A stretch of 64,000 nt of DNA from Legionellaceae bacterium (GCA_020831865.1 JAFIFT010000004.1:1-64000); one strand, 5' to 3'. Counted from the stretch's first letter, positions 10,775 to 20,916 are shown. Translations and numbers: made by a program. Notes: generated by a model from the letters alone, not told the origin.

Positions 10775-12663
10775 ATGAGATAGTATGCACCTATCGCTAT
10801 TGTTCTGTTGAATGGCAATTGGTAAAAATCAATATTTTTGTTGGTGGAGTAATTATTGGATAAAAAGGAAAAGAGTTTTTCCTGCCAGAAAAATAATAAG
10901 GTCTTTTGCCGACGTGAAGCGACGATGGTGGGAATTTCCATGAAATAAACGGCCGACTCGACATTAATCTTAAACGGCAGAATATTTCTTTTATTTGCCG
11001 TATGCAGCGCCTGTGGCAGCGATACATAATCCATAAAGCCAAAATGCAAGGTTAGCTTATAGATATTTTTATCCAGACAGGACACTTCAAACCGATCCTT
11101 GAACTTGATATGCGGAACATTTTCAGTCAAATAGCTGATGATCAAAATATTTTCCGGAACGGATTGGGTCAATTTGAGCATATGCAGAAAGCTTCCGCCG
11201 CTGCGGTCATAAACATCGGTAATAAAGATAGCGGTCACATTCGGTAAGCGATTCAGACTCTTATAATGCAATTGCTTTAATATTTTTGAAAAACTTTCTC
11301 TTTTCATAAAGTGGTGTTCACGCACGTACTGCATGCCACTGTGCCAGGTGTACATAATAAAGGCACAAATAAGCGCGAAGACAATCGGCACCCACCCGCC
11401 TGTCAGTAACTTCTGGGCATTAGCCCCCAGAAAGGCCAGATCAATCACCCCAAAAAAGCTGAACAATGGAATGGTGAGCCACCAGCTCAAGCGCCATTTT
11501 TTTATAGCCAGGTAGGCCACCAGCATACTGGAAAGGATCATCACCAAATTAATGGCAATCCCATAGGCATGCGCAATGGCTGTTGAGCTTTTAAAAGTCA
11601 ACACCAAAAGCATGGAACCGAGAGCAAGCAGTAAATTCATTTGTGGCACATATATTTGCCCTTTTTTAACGCTGGAAGTTTGCTTAATGGGCAGGTAGGG
11701 GTACAGACCCAGTAAAACGGCTTGCTTGGTTAATGAAAACGTGGCCGAAATCACTGCCTGTGACGCAATGATCGCCGCTATCGTTGAAAAAAACAGCAAG
11801 GGCACTAAAAACCAGTCGGGCGCAATCAAATAAAAAGGATTAACAATGGCTTCGGGGTGCTCCAGTAAATAGGCACCCTGGCCAAAATAATTTAATAATA
11901 ATCCTGGCAACGCCACCGTAAACCAACTCAGGCGGATGGGGCTTTTGCCCAGGTGGCCTAAATCAGCATACAGCGCCTCCCCACCGGTCACGACCAGGAA
12001 TACCCCGCCTAAATGCGTATAGCCTTTCCAGCCATTCTGATGAAAAAACTCAAAGGCATACCAGGGATTAATGGCTTTAAGCACAATGGGATTTTGCAGA
12101 ATCTGTATGGTGCCCAAGGTAGCCAGAATCACAAACCAGATCAAAATGGCAGGACCAAAAACGAAGCCGATTTTTGCCGTACCAAAGGATTGAATAGAAA
12201 AAATGGCAATGAGAAGAACGATCGTCAGTGGAATAACCCAATGAGACAAGGACGGAACAATCACATGCAAACCCTCAATGGCACTGATCACCGAAATAGC
12301 CGGCGCGATCATGCCATCACCCAGAATCAAACCAGCCCCAAAGGTACCAATCAAAAAAGCAAAGCGGGTTTTATTACCCAGAAACTGCTTTAAAAGGGCA
12401 TACAAGGCAAGAATGCCCCCTTCACCCTCATTATCCGCATGAAATAAAACCACCAGATATTTAAGTGAGATAATAAACAGCAGTGACCAAAAGATCAGCG
12501 ACAATACCCCCAATACATCGGTGAGATTGATAGGTAAGCCCTCGAGTGATTCATGCATGGCATATAACGGACTGGTGCCAATATCCCCATATACGATACC
12601 CAGAGCGATCAGGGATAAAGAAAATACTGTGGAGTGTTTATGTTGGTATGATTTATTTTTCAC
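10771..12663 (-). CDS. kup: Low-affinity potassium uptake transporter
   Basis: Inner-membrane K+/H+ symporter of 630 residues, close to the usual 620-630. The N-terminal signature GIVYGDIGTSPLYA (about residues 18-31) and repeated blocks such as GEALYADLGHLGKSPIRLSW mark the KUP/HAK/KT family. There are about 12 membrane helices followed by a cytoplasmic C-terminal domain from about residue 455. It is transcribed alone. Legionella often carry several kup paralogues, so this may be one of a set. Confidence 0.95.
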   Translation of the reverse strand: MKNKSYQHKHSTVFSLSLIALGIVYGDIGTSPLYAMHESLEGLPINLTDVLGVLSLIFWSLLFIISLKYLVVLFHADNEGEGGILALYALLKQFLGNKTRFAFLIGTFGAGLILGDGMIAPAISVISAIEGLHVIVPSLSHWVIPLTIVLLIAIFSIQSFGTAKIGFVFGPAILIWFVILATLGTIQILQNPIVLKAINPWYAFEFFHQNGWKGYTHLGGVFLVVTGGEALYADLGHLGKSPIRLSWFTVALPGLLLNYFGQGAYLLEHPEAIVNPFYLIAPDWFLVPLLFFSTIAAIIASQAVISATFSLTKQAVLLGLYPYLPIKQTSSVKKGQIYVPQMNLLLALGSMLLVLTFKSSTAIAHAYGIAINLVMILSSMLVAYLAIKKWRLSWWLTIPLFSFFGVIDLAFLGANAQKLLTGGWVPIVFALICAFIMYTWHSGMQYVREHHFMKRESFSKILKQLHYKSLNRLPNVTAIFITDVYDRSGGSFLHMLKLTQSVPENILIISYLTENVPHIKFKDRFEVSCLDKNIYKLTLHFGFMDYVSLPQALHTANKRNILPFKINVESAVYFMEIPTIVASRRQKTLLFFWQEKLFSFLSNNYSTNKNIDFYQLPFNRTIAIGAYYLI

Positions 12664-12929
12664 CGGTAACTGGCCTTATTTATGATATACCTGCTCAACA
12701 TCAACCCAGGTTATCCTTTTGTCCGCATCGACGGGCGAAGGCAACGCAAGGCGTTGTCATCCCGGCAATGACCATGGCAGCAATATCAGCAAAAATAAGC
12801 ATCACAGTCAACACCATTGCTCATAAAAAACCGCTATACACCTGGAACAAACGCAGTGCCGATGTCCGCTGCAAACGAGAGGCGGTCTGCCCAGAGGCTT
12901 CAAGCTGCCAGCTATCCGTAGCAAAAAGC

Positions 12930-13313
12930 TTATATGGACTTGCCCAGGGCCATACCAAACCAGGTCATGACAATACACAAGAAAACGCTGGCGATGATAT
13001 TCAAGCTGGCATTCAACCAATCGCCAATCTCAAAAAGATTAAGTGTTTCAATCGAAAAGGACGAAAAGGTCGTGTAGCCCCCCAGGAAGCCAATTAAGAA
13101 TAATGAGCGAAGCGCTGGCGCCATGTCCCGGTCGACCTTTGCTAAAATCAAAACAAAGAGCAAGCCCATTAAAAAACAACCTGTTGCGTTGACTACCAGC
13201 GTGCCATAAGGAAAATTACGCCCTAATAGCCCATAGGTACCATTGGAAATCCAATAACGAAAGACACCACCCAGACCGGCACCCAGAAAGATAAGCCAGC
13301 TATTGATCATCAT
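12930..13313 (-). CDS. crcB: Fluoride exporter CrcB/Fluc
   Basis: Small dual-topology fluoride channel of 127 residues with four membrane helices. The N-terminal GAGLGGVFRYWIS and the GFLGGYTTFSSFSIE motif (about 75-90) are the family hallmarks, including the TTFSSFS pore segment. It exports fluoride and functions as a dimer. Its ATG overlaps the stop codon of the small upstream membrane protein gene (ATGA), so both are co-translated. No fluoride riboswitch was recognised upstream of the operon. Confidence 0.93.
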   Translation of the reverse strand: MMINSWLIFLGAGLGGVFRYWISNGTYGLLGRNFPYGTLVVNATGCFLMGLLFVLILAKVDRDMAPALRSLFLIGFLGGYTTFSSFSIETLNLFEIGDWLNASLNIIASVFLCIVMTWFGMALGKSI

Positions 13314-13573
13314 CTATCCTCACCTTGTTCTATCCTGCTCAAGCGCCGCTGAGCGCGGTGGTTGTTCATCTCCGATAAGCTCGGATTTCTCTGGCTTTTC
13401 GACTGATTAATGAGAAACGAGAATAGTAAAAACGAGCCTATCAGCACAAAGTAAAGGAACGCTATCCCTAAACCAAGAAGGGGATCCAGTAAAGCGCCCA
13501 AAAAAAGCAAAGCAAGGCAGGTACTCTGAATCACGAGAGTGAGCAAGGCGGCGCTCCAATTATTCATCCTCAT
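13310..13573 (-). CDS. Small two-helix membrane protein of unknown function, coupled to crcB
   Basis: 87-residue protein with two hydrophobic segments at about 8-28 and 32-55, followed by a charged tail rich in R, S and E (SKSQRNPSLSEMNNHRAQRRLSRIEQGEDR). I do not recognise the family. AGGAG lies upstream of the ATG at 13573. Its last bases overlap the crcB start, so it may be expressed only to couple crcB translation or may assist it. Confidence 0.55.
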   Translation of the reverse strand: MRMNNWSAALLTLVIQSTCLALLFLGALLDPLLGLGIAFLYFVLIGSFLLFSFLINQSKSQRNPSLSEMNNHRAQRRLSRIEQGEDR

Positions 13574-13775
13574 TGTGCAGCACTCCTAAAGCCAATAAGA
13601 TAGCGTTTCCGACCCATGGTACCGTAAAATGTCAACCGATAACATCCTCTGCGATACGAATAGCAGTGTAGTCGGGCTGCCTGTTAGTATCAGGCGATAG
13701 TACGTCCTCATGCCAAGCACGCTTTCCTCACCATGACCTGCCGAGAGAGGCCACCGACAAGCGAGACCGGGCAGG

Positions 13776-15419
13776 CTATGCAAAGCGGACTTTTTTACAT
13801 TCAGGCTCGTGCGGCCCACCCGAACGTGCAAGCCCAGCCCTTTTTCCTGTTTGAGACAGCGCGTAGCGCTTATCCTCTGGCATCATCATTCGCGTATTGT
13901 GCAGGAAAAAACGCGACTCTGATGATGAGGGCTGTGGCGTTTCCACAGTCGTTGCCGGCAAGGGAGGATCGTATAATTGCTTGCAGATCAAATCCACTAT
14001 ATCCATCGTAAGGGGAAACGCGTTTTGCCGGTATCCCTGCAATAAAACGATGCGTGCCATAACCGCCTGATAACGGCGCTCAATATCCGCCAGTAATTTG
14101 GTAATTTGTACATCCAGTGCGTCTCTGCTGTCCTGACTTTTAGTACAGGACACATTCTCATAGCGCAGCCTGATATGTAATCCGCGCTGGATTTTCTTGC
14201 TTTGCAAGGCTTGGAGCAAAAAGACTTCTGCCGTTTCGGAAAAATTATCATACTCAAGAATAAGACTCAGGTTTTGTGGTGCTTTTCCTGCGGCAATCAC
14301 CTCGGCCAGCGCCTTGATTCCTGCGTCTCCATAATGATAGACATCACTGAGATCAAGCACAAAGCCTGTCGGGCAATGCTCCAGCGCCAAAGCCAAGCGG
14401 CTGATACCGGCCGCATTAATGCGCGCGCCATATACCGTGAGCCCCTGTAATCGTCCGTATTGCATCGTCTCTGCCAGCTGGCAAAGCGCCACATTATCAA
14501 GATTATCAATGGCAAGAGAAACTCGCGAGCTCTCGGGTTGGCTCATTGCCTGGCAAAGATGGGAAAAATGGGGACGCAGCGCATGATAGGAAAACTTAAG
14601 AAGCAGTCCATCGTGCAGCTTGCCCTGCGCTAAAGGCTCAGTAAACGCACGTAAACCCTTTAGCCCCATGTCATTGGAAGAGACATCCAAATGCAAGACC
14701 TGTGGGCAGTGCGGGCTTTGCAGGCTCTGAGCCAGGTGAGACGCCATATCCGCATCAAGGCCAGTATTCCATAATTTGATATTAAGATGGTTCTTACAGT
14801 GACCTGACGCCAATGCATCGGCCAGGCTCTGGATTCCGGCAAGCCCGATATTTTTGTAACCCCATAAATCAAGGCTGCTGTGTTCTGGCATATTTTCTAC
14901 CAATGTTGCCAAAACATGCCACTCGCTGAGTATGGCCTGTTGTCGAAACAATTGTATGGTCAGAGCTTGTGCAAAAGTGGTCTTACACAACAGGCTAAGC
15001 AGATGGAACATTTGCGGGCTGGACAGCGTATAATCTATCCGTAAGCCAAAACGCTCTGGTGCGTCATAGTGGGAAAAGGCCTCCTCCAGGCGGCGCAAAA
15101 ACCCATCAATTGCCGCGCTGCTGACCCGTTGCGTGTTCGACCCATACTCATACACCAGACTTAACCATACGCCATTCATCCGAGCCAGAACGGACAAGGC
15201 ATTAAAAAAAGAGTCGATCAGCTCGGTCGTAAAATGTGACGGATAAAAACTTACCGTTATTTTTTCTGGTGTTTTATCGTTTAGGAGCTCAAAAATATGC
15301 CCCCACTCTTCCTGACTAAAACGGTGGGCTTGCAAATCCAGTTCGTATTGAGTCTCTGCCTCCCTTTTTGTTAAATTTTCCAGTTTTGCAACCGTATCTA
15401 TTTCTACTTTTTCTCTCAT
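13776..15419 (-). CDS. Leucine-rich-repeat (RNI-like) protein, candidate Dot/Icm effector
   Basis: 547-residue soluble protein without a signal peptide or membrane segment. Residues about 54-420 hold roughly thirteen LRR units of 28-30 residues, each starting with a strand such as HLNIKLWNTGLD (211), VLHLDVSSNDMG (241) or GFVLDLSDVYHYG (352) and followed by an alanine/leucine-rich helix (AGISRLALALEHC). This is the ribonuclease-inhibitor-like type common in eukaryotes and in Legionella Leg proteins. The C-terminal 130 residues are different: a helical segment with ICKQLYDPP, then a polar tail rich in S, E, K and R. Translocation by Dot/Icm is inference. It is divergent from dam. Confidence 0.75.
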   Translation of the reverse strand: MREKVEIDTVAKLENLTKREAETQYELDLQAHRFSQEEWGHIFELLNDKTPEKITVSFYPSHFTTELIDSFFNALSVLARMNGVWLSLVYEYGSNTQRVSSAAIDGFLRRLEEAFSHYDAPERFGLRIDYTLSSPQMFHLLSLLCKTTFAQALTIQLFRQQAILSEWHVLATLVENMPEHSSLDLWGYKNIGLAGIQSLADALASGHCKNHLNIKLWNTGLDADMASHLAQSLQSPHCPQVLHLDVSSNDMGLKGLRAFTEPLAQGKLHDGLLLKFSYHALRPHFSHLCQAMSQPESSRVSLAIDNLDNVALCQLAETMQYGRLQGLTVYGARINAAGISRLALALEHCPTGFVLDLSDVYHYGDAGIKALAEVIAAGKAPQNLSLILEYDNFSETAEVFLLQALQSKKIQRGLHIRLRYENVSCTKSQDSRDALDVQITKLLADIERRYQAVMARIVLLQGYRQNAFPLTMDIVDLICKQLYDPPLPATTVETPQPSSSESRFFLHNTRMMMPEDKRYALSQTGKRAGLARSGGPHEPECKKVRFA

Positions 15420-15666
15420 AGAGTGATGCTTCCTCTGCAGCGGCTCCCGGTCTGATGATTCAGCCTGAGCAATTCCAAGATCTGCGGATCTTTCACCTCA
15501 AGCTGCCCAGGTGCCGCGGTGTGTCGGCAGGCATCCCAGTGCCCGAGATGAAAGGTCAATAGAGCGTAATACTGAGAGCCGTCACAGGGACTCAGCGCAT
15601 TTAAAAGGTGAAATTATGGATAAGATTTATTACACTCCTTACTACGCATAGTTTGACTGAGTTCTC

Positions 15667-16482
15667 ATGAAAAAAACAAGACCCATTTTTAAATGGGCTG
15701 GCGGGAAATACAACTGCATCGAGAAAATTGTGAGCGCCTTACCGGCGGGCCCACGTCTGATTGAACCCTTTACCGGTGCCGCGACTATTTTTTTCAATAC
15801 CCGTTATCCGCGCTATCTTTTGGCCGAAAGTAATCCTGACCTGGTCCTATTTTATCAACAGTTGCGCCAGAATGGCGAGGATTTTATTGCCTATTGCCAA
15901 AGCTACTTCACACCGCAAAATAACCAGGCTGCACGCTACTATGCCCTGCGCGAGCATTTCAACCAGACCTGTCACGCGGCAGAGCGTGCGGCACTTTTTC
16001 TGTATCTGAATCGGCATGGCTATAATGGCCTGTGCCGCTACAATCAATCTGGCCAGTATAACGTGCCCTTTGGCCAGTATAGCCGTAGTGTCTTTCCTGA
16101 AACAGCTATGCGCTGTTTTATGGCACGGGCACAGGACGTAGAATTTTTGCACGCGGATTTTCGGCAAACCTTTCAGCAGGCCAGAGCAGGCGATATTATC
16201 TATTGTGATCCGCCTTATGTCTCTATTCTCCCGCAACAACGAGGTTTTCATTACGATAAAGCCGGTTTTAAAGAAGGGGATCAGATTGAACTGGCTCGGC
16301 TGGCCGAGGAATACAGCCAACAGGGAGTACATGTTCTTTTGTCTAACCACGATACCGACTTCACCCGTAGCCAGTATCAGGCAGCGCAGATTATTTCTTT
16401 TCCGGTGAAACGCTACATTAGCTGCAAAATTAATGAACGAAAACCGGTGCGAGAGCTCCTGGCCATATTTAGCGCCCGCTAA
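15667..16482 (+). CDS. dam: DNA adenine methyltransferase, Dam/DpnM type
   Basis: S-adenosylmethionine-dependent N6-adenine methylase of 271 residues, expected to modify GATC. The motif FKWAGGKYN near residue 10 binds AdoMet, and the catalytic DPPY motif is in DIIYCDPPY near residue 180. Length is close to E. coli Dam. No restriction endonuclease gene is adjacent, so it looks like an orphan regulatory/repair methylase rather than half of a restriction system. The neighbouring LRR gene is divergent and the MFS genes converge on it. Confidence 0.88.
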   Translation: MKKTRPIFKWAGGKYNCIEKIVSALPAGPRLIEPFTGAATIFFNTRYPRYLLAESNPDLVLFYQQLRQNGEDFIAYCQSYFTPQNNQAARYYALREHFNQTCHAAERAALFLYLNRHGYNGLCRYNQSGQYNVPFGQYSRSVFPETAMRCFMARAQDVEFLHADFRQTFQQARAGDIIYCDPPYVSILPQQRGFHYDKAGFKEGDQIELARLAEEYSQQGVHVLLSNHDTDFTRSQYQAAQIISFPVKRYISCKINERKPVRELLAIFSAR

Positions 16483-16513
16483 AATCGTTCAGCTCATTAA
16501 AAACAGGCTGTCT

Positions 16514-17794
16514 TTAGCCGGCACGGCGAGTATTGCCCGGGTCTTTGAGAAAAAAGGCCAATATGGTCACCGTCAGCAAGGACAGCGGCAGAATGGATAA
16601 AGCAATTTGATAATCAGCAGCCGTATAGATATGCAAATTATTCTCCATTCGGCTGTCACCAAACAGATCCAATAACTTACCGACCAGAGGCTGAAATACC
16701 ACACCGCCCAAAGTGACAATCAGATTCGTGACCGCAAAAACCGTACTGGAGAGTTTCACGCCAATGGTTTCTTTCGCCATAATAAAAATAATAATTTCAA
16801 CCGAAGAAAATAAACCGTAGAAGAAAAGCAATAGGCTGAGGCTAAAAAAGGACAGGCCCGGTACGTACAAAATAATGGCAATGCAAAAAAATGACAAAAT
16901 AGCGCCCGTCGCCAGGGGCAGGACGCGTCGTCCACTATTATCAGAAAAAAAGCCAGCTATAGGCGCTCCAACAGCCCAACCTAAAAAAACCGCCGAGACC
17001 GCTTTAGCCGCAGTCAGCTTATCAAGATGGTGCACCTGCTCCAGATAACCTTTACCCCACAATTCACCAAAGACTGACAAAGACGTATAAAGACAAGCCC
17101 CTACCAGGCCAATCAACCATACTTCATAAGACGCAAGGACAGTTGCGACCTCGCGAAAAAACTCCGGCCAGGGCCGTTTATCGGCAATATGGCCCTGCGG
17201 CCCATCGCGTACCACAAAATACAATAATACCGTCAGCCCTGCGCCGATAAACACCATCAGATACAGCACATACTCCCAGCCCATGCTGATGCTCATCATG
17301 GTTATTTTAATTTCACCATAGACAATACCCAGCATCCCCAAAGTAGTCACCAAGCCCACCACCAAAGAAAACAGGCGCCGCGGCAACCAGTTTAAGGTAA
17401 GTGTCAGCACCCCGACAAACGCAAAAGAAGAACCAAAACCTACCAGAAAACGCCCCAAACTGGCCAAAAAAATCGAATCCGTATAGGTAAACAGCAAAGA
17501 GCCAATCGTGCAACAAAAGCAGGCAAAGGTTAATAAACGACGCGGACCATAGCGATCCATCAGCATACCTGCGGGGAGTTGCATAGGCGAATAGGCGTGG
17601 TAATAGTAAGCGGAAATCTGGCCAAACAACGATGCGGAAATATGGCCAAAGGCAGTGCTTAATTCAGCCTGCAGCGCACCGGGTATGATGCGCAGCACAA
17701 ATTCGTAGCAATAGAAGACGGCCCCGGCCATAATCACCATCACAGAAAGCAAATGAACGCCTTTGCTGCGGCAATGTTCGCTAAGCTTTCGCAT
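16514..17794 (-). CDS. MFS transporter (second of a coupled pair)
   Basis: Major facilitator with 12 predicted helices, 426 residues. The family signature between helices 2 and 3 is visible as GMLMDRYGPRRLLTF near residue 75, and the mid-protein repeat as GAPIAGFFSDNSGRRVLP. It is closely similar in pattern to the upstream partner (17781-19070): both carry YYY-AY-PMQ-P and GRFLVGFGS-FAFVGVL. The start overlaps the end of the partner gene by 14 bp, so they are co-translated. Relatives in Legionella include the Pht nutrient carriers, but substrate is unknown here. Confidence 0.85.
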   Translation of the reverse strand: MRKLSEHCRSKGVHLLSVMVIMAGAVFYCYEFVLRIIPGALQAELSTAFGHISASLFGQISAYYYHAYSPMQLPAGMLMDRYGPRRLLTFACFCCTIGSLLFTYTDSIFLASLGRFLVGFGSSFAFVGVLTLTLNWLPRRLFSLVVGLVTTLGMLGIVYGEIKITMMSISMGWEYVLYLMVFIGAGLTVLLYFVVRDGPQGHIADKRPWPEFFREVATVLASYEVWLIGLVGACLYTSLSVFGELWGKGYLEQVHHLDKLTAAKAVSAVFLGWAVGAPIAGFFSDNSGRRVLPLATGAILSFFCIAIILYVPGLSFFSLSLLLFFYGLFSSVEIIIFIMAKETIGVKLSSTVFAVTNLIVTLGGVVFQPLVGKLLDLFGDSRMENNLHIYTAADYQIALSILPLSLLTVTILAFFLKDPGNTRRAG

Positions 17795-19070
17795 GCGTTT
17801 CCTTCAAAAAGAAAGTGAGAATTAACGCGATGATAATCCCGAACGGAATCACGATAAGAGCCCGTTGATAATCGACAAGCGTGTAATAGTTATGCAGCTT
17901 ATCCGGGGTTAAGCCGTTCAAGTGCAAGTCCGGATTACGCAGTGCAACGCTCCAGTCCAGTAAACGGCCAATTAAGGGTTGTAATATCGTCGCGCCCAGC
18001 ATCACTATCATGTTGGTCATAGCCATCGCGGTACCCGCTGCTTCTTTGGGACTTAACTCGCGCCCCACCGCAAAGACAATGGCTTGTGAACTGTAGAACA
18101 TCCCCAATAAAAACATGAGCGCACGCAGGCGGGTTTCATCCAAACCCGGCACATAAAGAATAATGATCATCAACAAAGCTGCACCTCCCGCGCCCACCAT
18201 CATCGGCAGTTTGCGGCGGCGCAACTTATCGGAGATAAAACCCATCAATGGTGCCCCCAGGGTAAACCCAAGAAAAATCATTGAGTTGGCAAAATCCGCA
18301 CTCTTTTGCGATAAATTCTGCGCATGGGTAAGATAGGGAATGCCCCATAGTTCTGCAAACACAGTGGTGGGCAGGTAGACCAGACAACCATACATCCCGT
18401 TAATCCAGATTTGCCGATTGCTGGCAATAATACGCAGGTCAATCATACTTTGGCGGAAGTTATCAATGGTGCCATGCTCAGCGCCGGACTTTCTATCCCG
18501 AATCCCCAGCCAGAGAATCACACTCAAGATAACACCGGCAATGGCAGTCATTTTCACGGTGTCCTGCCAGCCAACCCGTGTCACCAGTTCGCCAAGAATA
18601 TTATCACCGATCATAGCGCCCACGGTACCCAGGGCAGCGGCCAATCCTGACACCATGGCCAGCTTGTCTTCCGGCAGCCATAACGTAGCCAGCTTCAAAA
18701 CCCCGACAAAGGCAAAAGCCGAACCAAAACCCACCAGGAAACGACCAAAGGCCGCTACCCAAAAATAGGGGGTCATCGAAAAGATCAAGGTACCCACCAC
18801 GCAGGATACGCAAGCAAAGGTTAATAATTTACGTGGTCCGTAGCGATCCATCATAATGCCAACCGGGATTTGCATCGGCACATAGGCGTAGTAATAAAAA
18901 GAGGATAATAACCCGAAACCGGTGGCGGTCAAGTCAAAATGTTCTCTGAGCGCGGACTCCATAACACTGGGAGAAATACGCAGAAAATACTCATAACTAT
19001 AAAATACTGCGCCAAGTCCGCACATCAACCAGGCCATTAAAGCCACATTATTGCTATCACGTTTTAGCAA
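17781..19070 (-). CDS. MFS transporter (first of a coupled pair)
   Basis: 429-residue, 12-helix major facilitator. MDRYGPRKLLTFAC marks the loop 2-3 motif, and GAPLMGFISDKLRRRKLPM its counterpart in the second half. It shares the YEYFLRISP N-terminal and SFYYYAYVPMQIPVG pattern with its downstream neighbour. The two look like a tandem duplication. The pair lies directly downstream of the malic enzyme gene (45 bp between the malic enzyme stop and this start) on the same strand, so a joint transcript is possible, perhaps for uptake of an organic acid or amino acid; that is inference. Confidence 0.87.
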   Translation of the reverse strand: MLKRDSNNVALMAWLMCGLGAVFYSYEYFLRISPSVMESALREHFDLTATGFGLLSSFYYYAYVPMQIPVGIMMDRYGPRKLLTFACVSCVVGTLIFSMTPYFWVAAFGRFLVGFGSAFAFVGVLKLATLWLPEDKLAMVSGLAAALGTVGAMIGDNILGELVTRVGWQDTVKMTAIAGVILSVILWLGIRDRKSGAEHGTIDNFRQSMIDLRIIASNRQIWINGMYGCLVYLPTTVFAELWGIPYLTHAQNLSQKSADFANSMIFLGFTLGAPLMGFISDKLRRRKLPMMVGAGGAALLMIIILYVPGLDETRLRALMFLLGMFYSSQAIVFAVGRELSPKEAAGTAMAMTNMIVMLGATILQPLIGRLLDWSVALRNPDLHLNGLTPDKLHNYYTLVDYQRALIVIPFGIIIALILTFFLKETHAKA

Positions 19071-19114
19071 AATATACTCCTTAACTTAAAAATCCACATC
19101 GAATCAGACACACA

Positions 19115-20359
19115 TCATCCCGCGGAGTGGGGAGATAAGGCACTGACCCCACTATCGCAGGCTGCCTTTGCGACGGCTGACGATACGCGTTCACGTAAAC
19201 GCGGATCAATGGGTTTGGGAATAATGTAGTTGGCACCGAATTCCCAATCGCTAAAGCCTGGATAATTATCGATGACAATCTGGGGAACCGCTTCATGCAC
19301 CAGGGAGCGAATCGCCTCAACGGCTGCAATCTGCATCGTCTGGTTAATGCAGGTCGCCCGTGCGTCCAAAGCACCTCGAAAAATATAGGGGAAGCACAAC
19401 ACGTTGTTCACCTGATTGGGATAATCACTACGCCCCGTTGCAATAATCAGGTCATTGCGGGCGGCCAACGCCAGCTCGGGTCGAATTTCAGGGTTCGGAT
19501 TGGACAACGCAAAAATCACCGGCTTGGCGGCCATACGCTGTATGAGGCGTTCATTCAATAAATCCGGTTTCGCCACCCCGATAAAAACATCTGCGTCCTC
19601 TAAAGCATCCTCCAGAGTGCGTCGCTCGGTTTTACGGGCAAAGGCAAATTTGTAGGCATTAAGATCTTCACGGCCGGTATGGATAACACCCTGCGTATCC
19701 AGAAGCAGCATATTTTCTTTTAAGGCTCCCAGCGCCACCAGTAAACGCATGGAGGCAATACCGGCAGCCCCCGCACCAACGCAGACGATGCGCACTTGAT
19801 CCAGTTTTTTATTCTGCAGTTCCAGGGCATTTAATAAACCAGCTGCCACGACAATAGCGGTACCATGCTGATCATCATGAAACACAGGGATATTTAACTG
19901 GTCTATTAGCGCCTGTTCGATTTCAAAACACTCGGGCGCTTTAATATCTTCCAGGTTAATTCCGCCAAACGTCGGGGCTATGCGTCGTGCTGTCGCGACA
20001 AAGGCCTGAGCATTATCGGCATCAATTTCAATGTCAAACACATCAATATCCGCAAAGCGCTTAAACAGAACGGCTTTACCTTCCATGACCGGCTTACTGG
20101 CCAATGGCCCCACATTCCCCAAACCCAACACGGCCGTGCCATTGGTCATCACAGCGACCAGATTACCCTTGGAAGTATAGGTATAGGCATCCTTGGGATT
20201 CTCCACAATTGCCAGTACCGGCTCAGCCACCCCGGGAGTATACGCTAAGGACAAATCCATTTGTGAATTGGTGGGTTTGGTGATTTCAATCCCCAGTTTT
20301 CCCGGTTTAGGAGTCGCATGATAGGCAAGCGCCAGCTCTTTTAATTGCTCTTTATTCAC
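19115..20359 (-). CDS. Malic enzyme (short form, decarboxylating)
   Basis: Oxidative decarboxylation of malate to pyruvate with NAD(P)H production. The 414-residue protein contains [13 protein letters not shown] near 35, [13 protein letters not shown] near 75, the [11 protein letters not shown] segment that carries metal and substrate ligands near 135-145, and a Rossmann glycine motif GAGAAGIAS near 185. It lacks the C-terminal phosphotransacetylase-like domain of MaeB, so it is the short bacterial type. Cofactor preference cannot be told. It would feed NADPH and pyruvate to a cell that lives mainly on amino acids. Confidence 0.93.
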   Translation of the reverse strand: MNKEQLKELALAYHATPKPGKLGIEITKPTNSQMDLSLAYTPGVAEPVLAIVENPKDAYTYTSKGNLVAVMTNGTAVLGLGNVGPLASKPVMEGKAVLFKRFADIDVFDIEIDADNAQAFVATARRIAPTFGGINLEDIKAPECFEIEQALIDQLNIPVFHDDQHGTAIVVAAGLLNALELQNKKLDQVRIVCVGAGAAGIASMRLLVALGALKENMLLLDTQGVIHTGREDLNAYKFAFARKTERRTLEDALEDADVFIGVAKPDLLNERLIQRMAAKPVIFALSNPNPEIRPELALAARNDLIIATGRSDYPNQVNNVLCFPYIFRGALDARATCINQTMQIAAVEAIRSLVHEAVPQIVIDNYPGFSDWEFGANYIIPKPIDPRLRERVSSAVAKAACDSGVSALSPHSAG

Positions 20360-20485
20360 AATAGCACTCCCATTAGTATTCAGGACATATTTTTAGAGTG
20401 GAATGTTCACAAGGGTATAAGACGGCAAACAGCGTCTACCGTGTTTGCCTCGGATTGTACTCAGCAGTAACCTGCGGTTAGCCGC

Positions 20486-20713
20486 TTAATTATTCGCTGT
20501 GGTCTTTTTGAAGTGACCGGCAAAGCGCTTATGGAAGCGATCCACACGTCCACCAGTATCGACGATTCTTTGCTCGCCGGTGTAAAAAGGATGGCAGGAG
20601 GAACACACTTCAATCGTCAAGTCCTTGCACAAGGCAGAACCGGTTTCAAAACTGTTACCACAACTGCAGGTGACGCGAATGGTTTGATAATTAGGATGCA
20701 CAGAAGCTTTCAT
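20486..20713 (-). CDS. rpmE: 50S ribosomal protein L31, zinc-binding form
   Basis: Large-subunit protein of 75 residues from the ATG at 20713 ([14 protein letters not shown]). Four cysteines in CSCGN, ALC and [10 protein letters not shown] form the zinc ribbon of the C+ type L31, which can serve as a zinc store. The [24 protein letters not shown] block is diagnostic. The longer upstream frame to 20764 is not needed. It is a single gene between malic enzyme and the exonuclease III genes. Confidence 0.97.
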   Translation of the reverse strand: MKASVHPNYQTIRVTCSCGNSFETGSALCKDLTIEVCSSCHPFYTGEQRIVDTGGRVDRFHKRFAGHFKKTTANN

Positions 20714-20916
20714 AAAAACACTCTCTTGGTTACGAATCAGTCGAGAATAGGCCGTGCTACACACGCGCTATTTCTTTCCTCTACAAATGACGCAAAACAT
20801 TAACAGAATTTAGCAACTAAATCAATTTTTTGATCCATCACAACATAAAATACCCGGCAGGCTGCGCTCATCATAATCCGATCACTCAAGATTTGCAATG
20901 CATCCTGCCTAAGGAA

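Noticed and set aside
13314-13775. Fluoride riboswitch before the crcB operon
   Set aside because: No sequence resembling the crcB motif pseudoknot was recognised, and crcB is second in the operon.
15667-16482. Restriction-modification system around dam
   Set aside because: Neighbours are an LRR protein and MFS carriers; no endonuclease or specificity gene is present.
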